A stretch of 48,734 bases of DNA, from the NCBI GenBank assembly GCA_020630975.1, contig JAHDID010000017.1, positions 56,299 to 105,032 on the forward strand. The letters are read 5' to 3'. Source of the stretch: Verrucomicrobiota bacterium. GTDB lineage: Bacteria; Verrucomicrobiota; Verrucomicrobiia; Verrucomicrobiales; DEV007. The position numbers and the translations under genes are program-made. Positions within the stretch are counted from its first letter, which is position 1, and every line of letters begins with the position of its first letter. Below, piece by piece: positions 15,281 through 24,840 of the stretch. The notes under the pieces were generated by a model, which was not told where the DNA came from, did not search any database, and was given only the letters and a program-made list of their open reading frames with translations.

Positions 15281-16825
15281 ATGTTCCGGTTTCTCGTTTG
15301 CAACCTCCTAATCACTATGGGTCTGGGTCTGAGCTTCGCTCAAGATGAGAGCCCAGAGGCCACTGAGCCGACTCCGGCTGAGAAGCCTGAAGACAGTCGT
15401 CCAAACATCATCCTAATCATAGCAGATGATATGAATTGGGACGATTGCTCAGTGTATGGCCACGAATCGCTGCCGACTCCGAATCTGCAGCGGATGGCCG
15501 ATCAGGGCATGACGTTCCAGAAAGGCTTTGTCACCACCAGCTCCTGTAGCCCCAGCCGAGCCAGCATCATCACAGGGCAGTACCCGACGACTACCGATGC
15601 TGACGAGCTGCACTGGTCGCTACCGAGCAATCGCGTGACCTTTGTCGAAAAACTCAAGGAAAGCGGCTACTGGACCGGTGCGGCAGGCAAATGGCATCTA
15701 GGCGATGCGATGAAGGATCGCTTCAATAAAGTGATCGAGGTCGATACTTCCGGCTTCCAACTGCCATCTGGCGATGCCGCGAAGTCCGGCAAGTTTAAGG
15801 AAACACTCGAGGGCGAGGCGCAGAGTGGATGCGCAGATTGGCTGGAGCTGATGGAGGCTCGCGATAAGGAAAAACCATTCTTCCTCTGGCTGGCAGCACT
15901 CGATCCTCACCGCCCTTATCACCCAGACATTTTACCAGAAGGCTCCACCGATGAGATGGTGAAAGTTGCCCCCTATCACCCTGACACTCCGAAAGTGCGC
16001 GCCGATTATCAGATGTATTACGACGAGATCATCCGCCTCGACAAATACGTCGGCAAGATACTCGACCAGCTGCGCGATGAGAATATCCACAACAACACTC
16101 TAGTCTGTTTCATCAGCGATAATGGCCGTCCATTCCCGCGCGACAAGACCACCCTCTACGATAGCGGTATCCGCAGCCCATTCATCGTCCGCTGGCCGCT
16201 AGTGGCAAAAGCTGGCTCGGTGTGCGAGGAGGTAGTCAGCACTGTCGATCTGGCTCGCACCTTTCTCGAAGTGGCACAGATCAAAAAGATCGGACCGAAC
16301 TTCAAAGGGCGCAGTTTTCTACCGCAGCTGCTGGATGCTGAGAAGCCAGGTCGCGAATACATCTTTGCCGAGAAAAACTGGCACGACTTCGAGGACCATG
16401 CCCGCGCTGTGCGCAACAAGCGCTACAAATACATCCGCAACTACTACGACGACCTGCCACTCACGCCTCCGGCAGATGCGGTGCGCAGCCCCACCTACGA
16501 GGAGATGCAGCGCCTCGGCCAAGCCGGCGAACTATTGCCCCACCAGAATGCTTGCTTCCTCGTGCCACGTCGCAAAGAAGAGCTCTACGACACGATCGCA
16601 GACCCATTCGAGCTAAACAATGTGGCTGCTGACCCGCGCTACGCTTCTGTAGTCTTAGCCATGCGTGCCGCTCTGAAACACTGGGAGACAGTGCATGATG
16701 ATGCGCCTCCCGTATTGCGGACCGCCGATGAATTCGACCGTGTAACAGGCCTACCCACGAAGTATCGGGTGCGCCCTCGCAAGAGCAAAGCCGAGATGGT
16801 AGCGAAAAAGCTGACCGCTCCTTAA
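15281..16825 (+). CDS. Exported formylglycine-dependent sulfatase
   Basis: Sulfatases of this family hydrolyse sulfate esters or N-sulfates on glycans. The 514-residue product has a Sec signal (hydrophobic core CNLLITMGLGLSFA). It has the N-terminal metal site NIILIIADDMNWDD (Asp49, Asp50) and the activation motif CSPSR with Cys89 as the residue converted to formylglycine. GAAGKWHLG, DPHRPYHPD and VCFISDNGRPFPRDK follow. The order and length resemble heparan N-sulfatase (sulfoglucosamine sulfohydrolase)-type enzymes; the substrate is a guess. A sulfatase-maturing enzyme is not seen in the window. DUF58 follows 21 bp downstream. Confidence 0.92.
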   Translation: MFRFLVCNLLITMGLGLSFAQDESPEATEPTPAEKPEDSRPNIILIIADDMNWDDCSVYGHESLPTPNLQRMADQGMTFQKGFVTTSSCSPSRASIITGQYPTTTDADELHWSLPSNRVTFVEKLKESGYWTGAAGKWHLGDAMKDRFNKVIEVDTSGFQLPSGDAAKSGKFKETLEGEAQSGCADWLELMEARDKEKPFFLWLAALDPHRPYHPDILPEGSTDEMVKVAPYHPDTPKVRADYQMYYDEIIRLDKYVGKILDQLRDENIHNNTLVCFISDNGRPFPRDKTTLYDSGIRSPFIVRWPLVAKAGSVCEEVVSTVDLARTFLEVAQIKKIGPNFKGRSFLPQLLDAEKPGREYIFAEKNWHDFEDHARAVRNKRYKYIRNYYDDLPLTPPADAVRSPTYEEMQRLGQAGELLPHQNACFLVPRRKEELYDTIADPFELNNVAADPRYASVVLAMRAALKHWETVHDDAPPVLRTADEFDRVTGLPTKYRVRPRKSKAEMVAKKLTAP

Positions 16826-16846
16826 GCTAATTCGGGCTGACATAAG

Positions 16847-17746
16847 ATGCCAATCGACGACAATCGCGAGGTCACCGAGCTGCTGAAAAAGGTGCGCAAA
16901 ATCGAGCTGCGCACGCGAGGCATGGTACGGGAGAGCTTCGGGGGCGAATATCACAGCTGCTTTAAAGGCGAAGGTATCGACTTCGAAGACTTTCGGGAGT
17001 ACCAAGCCGGCGATGAGGTGCGTGCTATCGATTGGAATGTGACGGCTCGCATGGGGCAGCCGTTTGTGAAGAATTTCGTCGAAGAAAGAGAGCTGACTGT
17101 CTACATCTGCGTCGACATTAGTGCCTCGGGAGAGTTTGGCAGCATCGATCTGAGTAAGCGCGAGCTGATGGCCGAGATCGCTGCGCTGATGGCTTTTTCG
17201 GCCATGCAGAATAAGGACAAAGTCGGTCTGATCTTGTTCACCGACGATGTAGAACTCTACCTGCCACCGAAAAAAGGCACTGGCCATGCGCTGCGCCTGA
17301 TCCGCGAGATCCTCTACACCCAGCCCAAAGGCCGTGGCACAGCGCTAAAGGCTCCCACAGATATCCTGAAAAATGCCGTCCGCAAACGCTCGCTGGTGGT
17401 GATGCTATCGGACTTTTTATTTCACGACGACTTTGAACTACGGCTCAAAAGCGTCGCCCAAAAGCACGATCTGGTCGCCATGCAGGTGGTAGATCCAGCC
17501 GAGCTACAGCTCCCCGCCGTCGGCTACGTGCGGATCGAAGACCCCGAGACTGGGAAACAAGTCGAGGTGAACACGAACAGCGCTCGACTCCGCCAGGCCT
17601 ATGCCAAGGCATCCGCCAATTGGCAAGACCAGCTCAGCACCACTCTCACCCAGCTGCGGATCGATCATGTCCGACTGCAGACCGATCAGGACTACCTACC
17701 GGTCATGACCCGTTTTTTCAAAGGCCGCGGCAGCGTCACCTCGTGA
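16847..17746 (+). CDS. DUF58 domain protein
   Basis: DUF58 proteins are VWA-like cytoplasmic proteins usually encoded beside MoxR AAA+ ATPases. The 299-residue product carries the diagnostic block GEGIDFEDFREYQAGDEVRAIDWNVTARMG (about 43-72), then a VWA-like fold with VYICVDISASGEF (a variant DxSxS-type metal site) and SLVVMLSDFLF. No MoxR gene or aerotolerance-type partner is nearby in the window; the gene directly follows the sulfatase and may share its transcript. It faces the DUF971 gene convergently (11 bp apart). Confidence 0.88.
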   Translation: MPIDDNREVTELLKKVRKIELRTRGMVRESFGGEYHSCFKGEGIDFEDFREYQAGDEVRAIDWNVTARMGQPFVKNFVEERELTVYICVDISASGEFGSIDLSKRELMAEIAALMAFSAMQNKDKVGLILFTDDVELYLPPKKGTGHALRLIREILYTQPKGRGTALKAPTDILKNAVRKRSLVVMLSDFLFHDDFELRLKSVAQKHDLVAMQVVDPAELQLPAVGYVRIEDPETGKQVEVNTNSARLRQAYAKASANWQDQLSTTLTQLRIDHVRLQTDQDYLPVMTRFFKGRGSVTS

Positions 17747-17757
17747 GCGATCACGCG

Positions 17758-18060
17758 CTAGCTCGATGTGATCTCGCGCAGGTAATCGTAAGCGTATAGC
17801 CCGGTCTTATGCCCATCACTAAAGGCAAACTGTATCGCGTAACCACCGATTACCGACCAACTCGTCACACTGACACCGGAGAAATCTTTACCTTTTTCAT
17901 CGGCAGAGATCTGCTGCCCCATCAAGTCGCGCTCGCCCTGAGTCTCCGCCGAAGGCGAAAGCTCCCTCAGCCGATCCATCGCGATGAAGCTTTCCGCTCC
18001 ATCCGACCATTTTAGAGCGACTTCTGTGCCGATAAACTGAATATCCGTGACTGTGATCAT
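17758..18060 (-). CDS. DUF971 domain protein
   Basis: The 100-residue product (from ATG 18060; 18069 is an alternative start) contains IQFIGTEVALKWSDG at the N-terminus and GGYAIQFAFSDGHKTGLYAYDYLREI at the C-terminus. This is the characteristic DUF971 core also found at the N-terminus of gamma-butyrobetaine hydroxylase. Stand-alone DUF971 proteins are often linked to iron-sulfur cluster (Mrp/ApbC-type) proteins, but no such partner is here. Divergent from the MerC-like gene; a 21-bp imperfect palindrome lies between them. Confidence 0.85.
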   Translation of the reverse strand: MITVTDIQFIGTEVALKWSDGAESFIAMDRLRELSPSAETQGERDLMGQQISADEKGKDFSGVSVTSWSVIGGYAIQFAFSDGHKTGLYAYDYLREITSS

Positions 18061-18123
18061 AGAAACCAAGCACTCCTAAATCGGTATCCCATTATCTCAA
18101 CCACCGATTACTTAATCTGCTAT

Positions 18124-18144
18124 AAGTGCAATCTACTTGCATTT
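18124..18144. promoter_or_regulatory. 21-bp imperfect palindrome between DUF971 and MerC-like genes
   Basis: AAGTGCAA and TTGCATTT (7 of 8 positions complementary) flank TCTAC. The 21-bp length and the position 39 bp before the MerC-like start fit a Fur/Zur-type metalloregulator box; the assignment is inference. Confidence 0.45.
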
Positions 18145-18183
18145 ATTCACTTTGGCCGTTCTGTAGGCGCTCCTCGACTCAAA

Positions 18184-18837
18184 ATGAAAGATGCTTTCAC
18201 ACGGCTGGTAGCTGCCATCATCCCAGGAAAGAAACTCGATGCGGATCGAGTCGGCGTCTTCTTGTCGGTCCTGTGCGCGATCCACTGTGCAGCGACACCT
18301 TTTCTGCTGATCTTTCTGCCGACTTTTGGAAAAATCTGGAGTCACCCCGCCTCTCACTGGGGCATGGCTTTGTTCGTAGTCCCGATCGCAATCGCCATGC
18401 TCATGACCGGCTACCGTCGCCACCAACGGAAGTGGATCATTGCTACGGGGAGCATCGGTATCGTATTGATCATCATAGGGTCGATCCTGCCTTATATCGA
18501 AACTTCCAAGACAGCGGCAGTCGCTATGGAGGAGGCCGAGGAAGTTTACATCTATGTCGCAGGCGAAGCTGATTCCGAGCTCGAGGAAGACGACGAGCCC
18601 TATGTCTACAATGTCGCCGAAGACCCCGATCCGATGACCACTACCACTGGCTGCACAGATAATTGCTGCCCATCACTAGTGACCGATGCCGATGGTAACA
18701 CTCGGCTGAATATACCTCCAGCCAGCATCGTGACCACACTAGGAGGTCTATCGCTCATCATCACCCACGTCGGCAATCTCTGTTCCTGCCCATGTTGCCC
18801 TGGCGGACGTCGCCGGCGGCGCAAAGCGATCGCTTAA
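18184..18837 (+). CDS. MerC-like metal transporter with acidic insert and Cys-rich tail
   Basis: MerC proteins are small inner-membrane mercury or other metal transporters. The 217-residue product has the signature Cys pair CAIHC (31-35) in the first helix and four membrane helices (about 23-47, 59-75, 84-104 and 180-198). Between helices 3 and 4 is an unusual 70-residue acidic insert (about 113-178) with many Glu/Asp and CTDNCC. The C-terminus is CSCPCCPGGRRRRR. Both additions supply extra metal ligands. No merR, merA or other mer gene is nearby, so a general metal (for example zinc) role is as likely as mercury. A palindrome lies upstream. Confidence 0.8.
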   Translation: MKDAFTRLVAAIIPGKKLDADRVGVFLSVLCAIHCAATPFLLIFLPTFGKIWSHPASHWGMALFVVPIAIAMLMTGYRRHQRKWIIATGSIGIVLIIIGSILPYIETSKTAAVAMEEAEEVYIYVAGEADSELEEDDEPYVYNVAEDPDPMTTTTGCTDNCCPSLVTDADGNTRLNIPPASIVTTLGGLSLIITHVGNLCSCPCCPGGRRRRRKAIA

Positions 18838-18850
18838 GCCGCTGCGGACC

Positions 18851-19762
18851 TCACTTGATTTTTAGTTTCTTCCGTCGCTTCACCTCTGTTTTCAGATCAT
18901 CGAGGGTGAATGCTGTATCAGAGAAGACGGTGTCCTTCGATCGGTGCAGGGCAATAAAGCCGAGAGCGCCGATTAGCAGGCCTATACCGTTGATCAGAAT
19001 GATGGTCCAACAGCAAATCATACCACTCATCCGCCCCCACCTCTGTTTCTTGAAAACACCAATGGCAGTAATGATGTAAGGAATCGACAGAATACCAACG
19101 ATCATCGAATGAGTATCGTATCTGGGAATTCCGTATACCGCCATACCGATGCTAATCAATGCAACGAGACAGAAAAAGCCTCCCATAGCTCGGACCGTCA
19201 GCGCATCCGAATAAAACTTTTTCAGCTCCTTGGTATTGTACTCTGGGAACTGGTCATACCCCGAGGTGTCTCGAGTCTCGAGCGTGCTGCTCTGTGGAGC
19301 TGCGTAGATGTTGCCATCGCTCGGGGTTGATGAGAAGTTTGGCACAGCAGGTGGGCTAGGGACAAGGGGAAAGCCCCCAGCAGCCACCGCGTGCAACTTT
19401 GCCTGATGATCTGGTATACTCTGCAGAGCCGCCTGGAACTGTCCGCCATCGATCAACGTCACGGTCCCTGGTAGGCTATGCTGCGCATAGGTGTGCGCAC
19501 TGGTATCAAATTGAGAATTGGTGATCAGATGCACCTCCGAGACGTCGTCGTGGACACCCCGGAGGTGATTATCTAGATCATTGCCCGACACCGTCGCAAA
19601 AGAAGAAACACAACTCACTCCCGTTGCTTTGCCATCGCCACTCTTTGCCACAAAGTCCAAACCTGGTGAGTTTGTGAACTCGATGGTGTAATCATTTTCC
19701 GAATAAACAAGCTTCGCAGAAGCGGTTAGATCGGGCGAAGCGAGTGGTGAGGAAGGTGCCAT
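18851..19762 (-). CDS. Membrane protein with degenerate Mrr-like nuclease domain
   Basis: The N-terminal 115 residues of this 303-residue product follow the pattern of Mrr-type restriction endonuclease folds. GLDFVAKSGDGKATGVSCVSSF stands where active enzymes have DGGIDL...VQCK, and VHLITNSQFDTSAHTYA and TVTLIDGGQFQAAL follow. One Asp remains (residue 36), but the catalytic Lys is replaced (SCV for QCK), so cleavage is unlikely. A Pro/Ser-rich linker follows (about 125-180), then three membrane helices (about 192-212, 220-240 and 250-275) and a basic tail (KRRKKLKIK). Perhaps a DNA- or nucleotide-sensing membrane protein; function unknown. Confidence 0.6.
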   Translation of the reverse strand: MAPSSPLASPDLTASAKLVYSENDYTIEFTNSPGLDFVAKSGDGKATGVSCVSSFATVSGNDLDNHLRGVHDDVSEVHLITNSQFDTSAHTYAQHSLPGTVTLIDGGQFQAALQSIPDHQAKLHAVAAGGFPLVPSPPAVPNFSSTPSDGNIYAAPQSSTLETRDTSGYDQFPEYNTKELKKFYSDALTVRAMGGFFCLVALISIGMAVYGIPRYDTHSMIVGILSIPYIITAIGVFKKQRWGRMSGMICCWTIILINGIGLLIGALGFIALHRSKDTVFSDTAFTLDDLKTEVKRRKKLKIK

Positions 19763-19767
19763 GCACG

Positions 19768-19804
19768 AATTTATTACGAAAATATATAATTTCCATAATA
19801 AATT
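19768..19804. promoter_or_regulatory. AT-rich inverted repeat upstream of the Mrr-like gene
   Basis: AATTTATTA (19768-19776) and TAATAAATT (19796-19804) are perfect 9-bp arms 19 bp apart, starting 6 bp before the ATG at 19762. The sequence between is AT-rich and includes TATATT on the minus strand, a possible -10 element. It could be a promoter with an operator; no T tract supports a terminator. Confidence 0.4.
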
Positions 19805-19870
19805 TAGAAAAAATGCAGGATGGCACCTTTACGCCTCTTTGGTCGTGATTCTTCGGCGAATTCACGCCGC

Positions 19871-21346
19871 TCAGGTTAGAATATCTTTCACCACATGACC
19901 GTGGACATCGGTTAGGCGGAAGTAGCGGCCTTGGAAACGGTAGGTCAGGCGCTCGTGATCGACTCCTAGCTGATTCAAGATGGTGGCGTGAAGATCGTGC
20001 ACGTGCACGGGATTCTCGGTAATGTTGTAGCAGTACTCATCAGTGGCACCGTAGGTCATTCCAGGCTTCACGCCGCCGCCGGCCATCCAAATGGAGAAAC
20101 ACCGCGGGTGGTGATCGCGCCCGTAGTTCTCCCGAGTCAGTTTGCCCTGGCAATAGGCGGTACGGCCAAATTCCCCACCCCATACGACTAGGGTATCGTC
20201 GAGCATACCGCGTTGTTTGAGATCTTTGATTAGGGCGGCGCTCGGTTGGTCGGCATCCCGACACTGCCCAGAGAGCTGCCCGTGCAGATTGCCATGCTGG
20301 TCCCAGCCCATGTGAAATAGCTGAATAAAGCGCACATCTCGCTCGGCTAGGCGGCGAGCCATCAGACAATTGTAGGCATAGGTGCCGCGCTTCTGCACGT
20401 CTGGACCATACATATCCAGAATGTGTTGGGGCTCATCAGAGAAATCGGTCAACTCAGGCACCGAGGTCTGCATGCGGTAAGCCATCTCGTATTGTTGGAT
20501 ACGAGTGGCGATCTCTGGGTCGCCGTATTGGTCGAGCTTTTCCTGATTCAGGCGGTTCAGATCGTCGAGCATCCGTCGGCGGGCCGAGCGATCGAGACCA
20601 TTGGGATCATTCAAATACAGCACCGGATCGCCGACGCCCATAAACTTCACACCTGCGTGTTGAGTCGGGATGAATCCACTGCCCCACAGACGATCATACA
20701 GCGGCTGACAGCTGGGGCGGCCCGTGCCACGAGACACCATAGCCACGAAGGTGGGCAAATTATCATTAGCCGTGCCCAGTCCGTAGGAAAGCCACGAACC
20801 GATACTCGGGCGGCCTGGTAGCTGGTGACCAGTCTGAAAAAAGGTGATCGCAGGATCGTGATTGATCGCCTCGGTGTGCATGGAGCGCACTAGGCAGATA
20901 TCGTCTGCGATACCGCCGATGTGCGGCAGCAGCTCACTCATCTCGGTGCCACACTGGCCGTGCTTGGAAAATTCGTAGCGCGTGCCAGCAAATGGGAACG
21001 ACGCTTGGTTTTTCGTCATTCCCGTGATCCGCTGGGTCATCTCTAGATGATCACGCAGATCCTCGCCAAAGTGCTCCTGTAGCTTGGGTTTGTGATCAAA
21101 CAGATCGATCTGCGATGGCGCACCGCTTTGGAACATGTAGATGACGCGCTTGGCCTTGGCTGGGTGGTGAAAGCCTCCAGCACCAGTGGCACTACTACCT
21201 GCCGCGCCAGCACTGGCATCTGCTCCAGAAGCGAAGTCTCGCCCGAGTAGCGATGAAAGAGCTGCGATACCGACTCCATGAGCGGACCTACCGAAAAACT
21301 GGCGACGGTTTTCGACTAAATGGCTATCGAGTAGAGGATTGTTCAT
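19871..21346 (-). CDS. DUF1501 domain protein (Tat-exported)
   Basis: DUF1501 proteins are alkaline-phosphatase-superfamily-like proteins, very common in Planctomycetes and Verrucomicrobia, nearly always encoded next to a PSD1-type protein as here. The 491-residue product has a twin-arginine export signal ([15 protein letters not shown]). It contains [36 protein letters not shown] and [15 protein letters not shown], all typical. It follows the PSD1 gene by 28 bp on the same strand, clearly an operon. Function is not established; a role in exported polysaccharide breakdown is commonly inferred from context. Confidence 0.92.
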   Translation of the reverse strand: MNNPLLDSHLVENRRQFFGRSAHGVGIAALSSLLGRDFASGADASAGAAGSSATGAGGFHHPAKAKRVIYMFQSGAPSQIDLFDHKPKLQEHFGEDLRDHLEMTQRITGMTKNQASFPFAGTRYEFSKHGQCGTEMSELLPHIGGIADDICLVRSMHTEAINHDPAITFFQTGHQLPGRPSIGSWLSYGLGTANDNLPTFVAMVSRGTGRPSCQPLYDRLWGSGFIPTQHAGVKFMGVGDPVLYLNDPNGLDRSARRRMLDDLNRLNQEKLDQYGDPEIATRIQQYEMAYRMQTSVPELTDFSDEPQHILDMYGPDVQKRGTYAYNCLMARRLAERDVRFIQLFHMGWDQHGNLHGQLSGQCRDADQPSAALIKDLKQRGMLDDTLVVWGGEFGRTAYCQGKLTRENYGRDHHPRCFSIWMAGGGVKPGMTYGATDEYCYNITENPVHVHDLHATILNQLGVDHERLTYRFQGRYFRLTDVHGHVVKDILT

Positions 21347-21374
21347 AATCTAATTTTGGCTAGGGTCTGAGCGA

Positions 21375-24300
21375 CTATTCGAGAGTGATGGTTTCGTCGA
21401 GGTTTAGGACTAGGTGGGCTACTGCCATGTACGCTGCGTGCTCCTCGGCTGCGATACTGTCATCGCGTGGCGATTCTCCAGCAGCGAGGAATTTGGCAGC
21501 CTCCTCTGGGTGCTTTGTGTAGTGGTCGATAAACCACTGCAGGTTCTCCGCTAAAATCTGCTGCGTCTTTTCGCCGATCTGGCGGCTGGTAGCCGAGCTA
21601 TAGATGGCTCCGATCCGCTCGCTCGGCTGGCTGTGCGTCTGCATGGACTGCTGCGCCAAGTGACGTGCCGCCTCGAGAAAGGTCACGTCGTTCATCAGCA
21701 CCAGAGCCTGTAGCGGTGTATTGGTCACGCGGCTATTCACATCGCATGCCTCGCGGCCGCCCGAGTCGAAGATCGTCTGTCTAGGTGGGTTCACCGCGCG
21801 CTTCCAGTAGGTATACATGCTCTTGCGGTAGAGATCTGCCCCCTGACTGGGACGGTAGCGATCGCCTGCCCCTGAGCTGACCGCATTCCACAAGCCCTCT
21901 GGTTGGTAGGGTTTCACCGGCTTACCGCCGATGCGGGGATCGAGCAGGCCTGAACTTTTCAGGGCCATATCGCGGATCGCGAAACCATCCATCCGAAAGC
22001 GTGGGCCACGGGCGAGCAGTCGGTTTTCTGGATCCTGCTCGAGCAGATCAGCGGTCACTTCTGAAGATTGCTGAAACGTACGGCTGGAAAGAATCAGTCG
22101 ATACATGTGCTGCACATCCCAGCCCGACTCGACGAACTCTGCTGCTAGCCAATCCAACAACTCTGGGTGACTGGGCATCTCGCTCTGCAGACCAAAGTCC
22201 TCAACCGTCTTGACGATACCGGTGCGGAAGATCGACTGCCAGATGCGGTTCACATAGACGCGAGCAGTGAGTGGGTTTTCGCCAGAAGCCATCCATTTGG
22301 CCAGTTCCAAACGATCCTTGGGCTGCTGATCTTCATTTCCATAGAAAAGGGCAGCTGGCACCAGGCGCTGCATCGGCTCATCTTTCTGTGGCTCGAGGTA
22401 GCTGCCACGGTTGAGCAGGTAGGCGGGCATGCGATCGCCAGCACGCTCCTTCATGACCATCACCGGGACCATGCCATAGCCTTTGGCAGTCATCTCTTTT
22501 TCGATTTGGTCGGCTTTTTTCTGCGCCTGCATTACCGGTTGATCGATAGTATTGAAATAGTCGCTGATCTGTCGGCTCTGGCCTCTATTGCGCTTCTCCT
22601 TAGGCAGCTTGATAGCAGCGAGTAGCTTCGCATCGAGCCTACCGGCTTTCTCCAGAGCGGCTAGCTGATTGTCCGTGGAGCCGAGACGCAGCTTACCGAA
22701 ATTGTGATTGCCGTATGGCGACTCAAATCTCAGCGTGATCTGAAAGGCGTCGCCCTGCTTCGGCATGATGGGTGCTCCAGGATACACGGCCGCGCTCGCC
22801 ACCTCGTCTGGTATCGCATGGATCGCCCAGCCAGTCTTGCGATTGCCATCTACCAGGTTCTTCGCTGGGAAGTTCTTTTGCGAATAGGTAGCCTGAGCTC
22901 GCACTAGTGGCACTTCCTGGCCGTTGTGCTTCAAAGTCACCTCTGTCATCACCACATTGCCATTGGAGCTTTTCGAAAAGCCGACCTGCTGGGTAAATGA
23001 AGGATCTTTCAAACCATCGATCCGCACCGCAGCCACTGGCAGCTCAGAGTCTGCCTGCCAATCGATCGTGTACGACACAGAGCCTACCTTGCCAGTGTGA
23101 AACAGCGTGCCATCTGGTTGGATCACTAGCTTTCCACCAGTCGCTTTGGCTGAGATCGGCTTTAGCTTGGGCCAGGCTTTGTCTTTGGGCTTATCGATAT
23201 CGGCCAGCACTGAGGCGATCCAATCCTCGCGGCGTTTGCCTAGGCCTTTCTTCGCATCAGCCAGCTGCTTTGCCGCTTCTGCTCGGCGAGTCACATACTC
23301 CGCCGGCACCTCGACTAGCGGTGAGGCAAAGTCCTGCACGGGATTGGCCCGAGTCCCCTGCCCTGTACCATTCTCCCCGATGTTGTTGAAGTAGGCGTAC
23401 ATCTGGAAAAACTCTTTCTGAGAGAGCGGATCGTATTTGTGGTCGTGACAGCGGGCACAGCCCATAGTGAGCCCCTGCCACACGGTGAAGGTGGTCTCGA
23501 CTCGGTCGATCACGTTCTCCACGAAAAACTCCTCTGCCAGCGCACCGCCCTCTGCATTCTGCCGGTGATTACGGTTGAAGGTGGTGGCCAGTATCTGATC
23601 CTCGGTCGCCTCTGGGATCATATCGCCAGCGATCTGTTCGATAGTGAACTGATCAAAAGGCTTATTCTCGCGGAAAGCTCGGATCACCCAGTCGCGCCAA
23701 GGCCAGTTCGACCGCTCTCGGTCGACCTGATAGCCATCAGTATCGGCGTAGCGCGCAGCATCCAGCCACTTTAGCGTCTGTCGCTCGGCATAGTCCGAAG
23801 TCTGGAATAACCGATCCAACTCGGCGAGATAAGCCTCTTGCCCGGCAGGAGCATTAGCGGACTCAGGCTGCAGACCGGTCAGCAGTAGGCTGGCCCGGCG
23901 AAACAAAGTCTCTGGAGAGGCATCGGCAGAAGGCTGCAGGCCCTCGCTCTCGAGACGCTGCATGATGAAGTGATCGATCGGATTGCGACACCACTCCACC
24001 GCCTGCACCTGCGGTACTTCTGGGCGCTCGACTTTCTTGAAAGACCAGTGCTTGTCGTAGACCGCGCCTTCCTTGATCCAACGATCGAGGAGGTCCTTCT
24101 GCGTTTTTGTCAGGTCTCGATTCGCATCAGGCGGGGGCATCACCTCCACAGGGTCGTCGGTATGTAGGCGGTAATGCAGCTCGCTGTCCTCTAAATTTCC
24201 CGGCACGACACCGAAGTAACCTCCCAGATCAGCGAACAGATTCTCCTCTGTATCGAGGCGATAATCGCTTTTCTGATTTTTCGCATCCGGACCGTGGCAG

Positions 24301-24428
24301 TGGAAACACTTGTCCGATAAAATGGGACGGATGTCGCGGTTGAAGTCAATCGGCTCGACTGCATGAGAAATCGCAGCCAGACAGAAGACAGTGGTGGTGA
24401 ACAACGCCTTTCGAATCATATCCACCAC
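21375..24428 (-). CDS. PSD1 / DUF1549-DUF1553 exported cytochrome-like protein
   Basis: This 1017-residue protein has an N-terminal signal (hydrophobic core ALFTTTVFCLAAISHAV). A planctomycete-type cytochrome c domain follows, with the haem motif CFHCH at 41-45 and DFNRDIRPILSDK before it. Then come DUF1549 (about 150-360, with LTMGCARCHDHKYDPLSQKEF carrying a second CxxCH) and DUF1553 (about 690-960, ending TPLQALVLMND). A middle region contains a PSD1-type carbohydrate-binding-like beta domain. Paired with the DUF1501 gene 28 bp downstream. Met4 (24419) is an alternative start. Such pairs are typical of periplasmic polysaccharide degradation in this phylum. Confidence 0.92.
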   Translation of the reverse strand: MVDMIRKALFTTTVFCLAAISHAVEPIDFNRDIRPILSDKCFHCHGPDAKNQKSDYRLDTEENLFADLGGYFGVVPGNLEDSELHYRLHTDDPVEVMPPPDANRDLTKTQKDLLDRWIKEGAVYDKHWSFKKVERPEVPQVQAVEWCRNPIDHFIMQRLESEGLQPSADASPETLFRRASLLLTGLQPESANAPAGQEAYLAELDRLFQTSDYAERQTLKWLDAARYADTDGYQVDRERSNWPWRDWVIRAFRENKPFDQFTIEQIAGDMIPEATEDQILATTFNRNHRQNAEGGALAEEFFVENVIDRVETTFTVWQGLTMGCARCHDHKYDPLSQKEFFQMYAYFNNIGENGTGQGTRANPVQDFASPLVEVPAEYVTRRAEAAKQLADAKKGLGKRREDWIASVLADIDKPKDKAWPKLKPISAKATGGKLVIQPDGTLFHTGKVGSVSYTIDWQADSELPVAAVRIDGLKDPSFTQQVGFSKSSNGNVVMTEVTLKHNGQEVPLVRAQATYSQKNFPAKNLVDGNRKTGWAIHAIPDEVASAAVYPGAPIMPKQGDAFQITLRFESPYGNHNFGKLRLGSTDNQLAALEKAGRLDAKLLAAIKLPKEKRNRGQSRQISDYFNTIDQPVMQAQKKADQIEKEMTAKGYGMVPVMVMKERAGDRMPAYLLNRGSYLEPQKDEPMQRLVPAALFYGNEDQQPKDRLELAKWMASGENPLTARVYVNRIWQSIFRTGIVKTVEDFGLQSEMPSHPELLDWLAAEFVESGWDVQHMYRLILSSRTFQQSSEVTADLLEQDPENRLLARGPRFRMDGFAIRDMALKSSGLLDPRIGGKPVKPYQPEGLWNAVSSGAGDRYRPSQGADLYRKSMYTYWKRAVNPPRQTIFDSGGREACDVNSRVTNTPLQALVLMNDVTFLEAARHLAQQSMQTHSQPSERIGAIYSSATSRQIGEKTQQILAENLQWFIDHYTKHPEEAAKFLAAGESPRDDSIAAEEHAAYMAVAHLVLNLDETITLE

Positions 24429-24558
24429 TAGACTGCCTCTTATTTGCGCGATGTAACCTCCCGTATTTAGGAGGGAAAAACTGCGTTAGATGGCCGCTCA
24501 TTTTAGCCCTTTCCCTTTCAGAGACAAAATTCAGACATCAACATAGTCCACTAGGCTA

Positions 24559-24584
24559 GTGGCAGCGAGCGCCTAGCGAGTGGC
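24559..24584 (+). repeat. Left arm of 26-bp inverted repeat
   Basis: This arm begins GTGGCAGCGAGC and ends GCGAGTGGC. It is the reverse complement of 24815-24840 with one mismatch at the sixth base. No target-site duplication is obvious by eye. Confidence 0.8.
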
Positions 24585-24814
24585 TGTTTCATCGGGCTGG
24601 GGGCTTGGGTTGAGCGGATTAGAGAATGATGAGTTGGAATTTTGAATATTGATTCGGATCAGGTTCGACACCGAGGGCTTGCGGTTTTCGAATGATTCTC
24701 GGTACGCCACTGAGGAAAAATTCAACAATCAAACCTCACTAATCAGGAATCTTAATTCAACGCTTCCCGCTGCTTGAGTCTCTGCCCCTAGGTGGCGGCA
24801 AATAGCTCCGCGGG

Positions 24815-24840
24815 GCCACTCGCTAGGCGCTCGCCGCCAC
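24815..24840 (-). repeat. Right arm of 26-bp inverted repeat
   Basis: This arm begins GCCACTCGC and ends GCCGCCAC. It is the reverse complement of the left arm at 24559-24584 with one mismatch. It lies about 70 bp downstream-side of the oxidoreductase stop codon. Confidence 0.8.
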
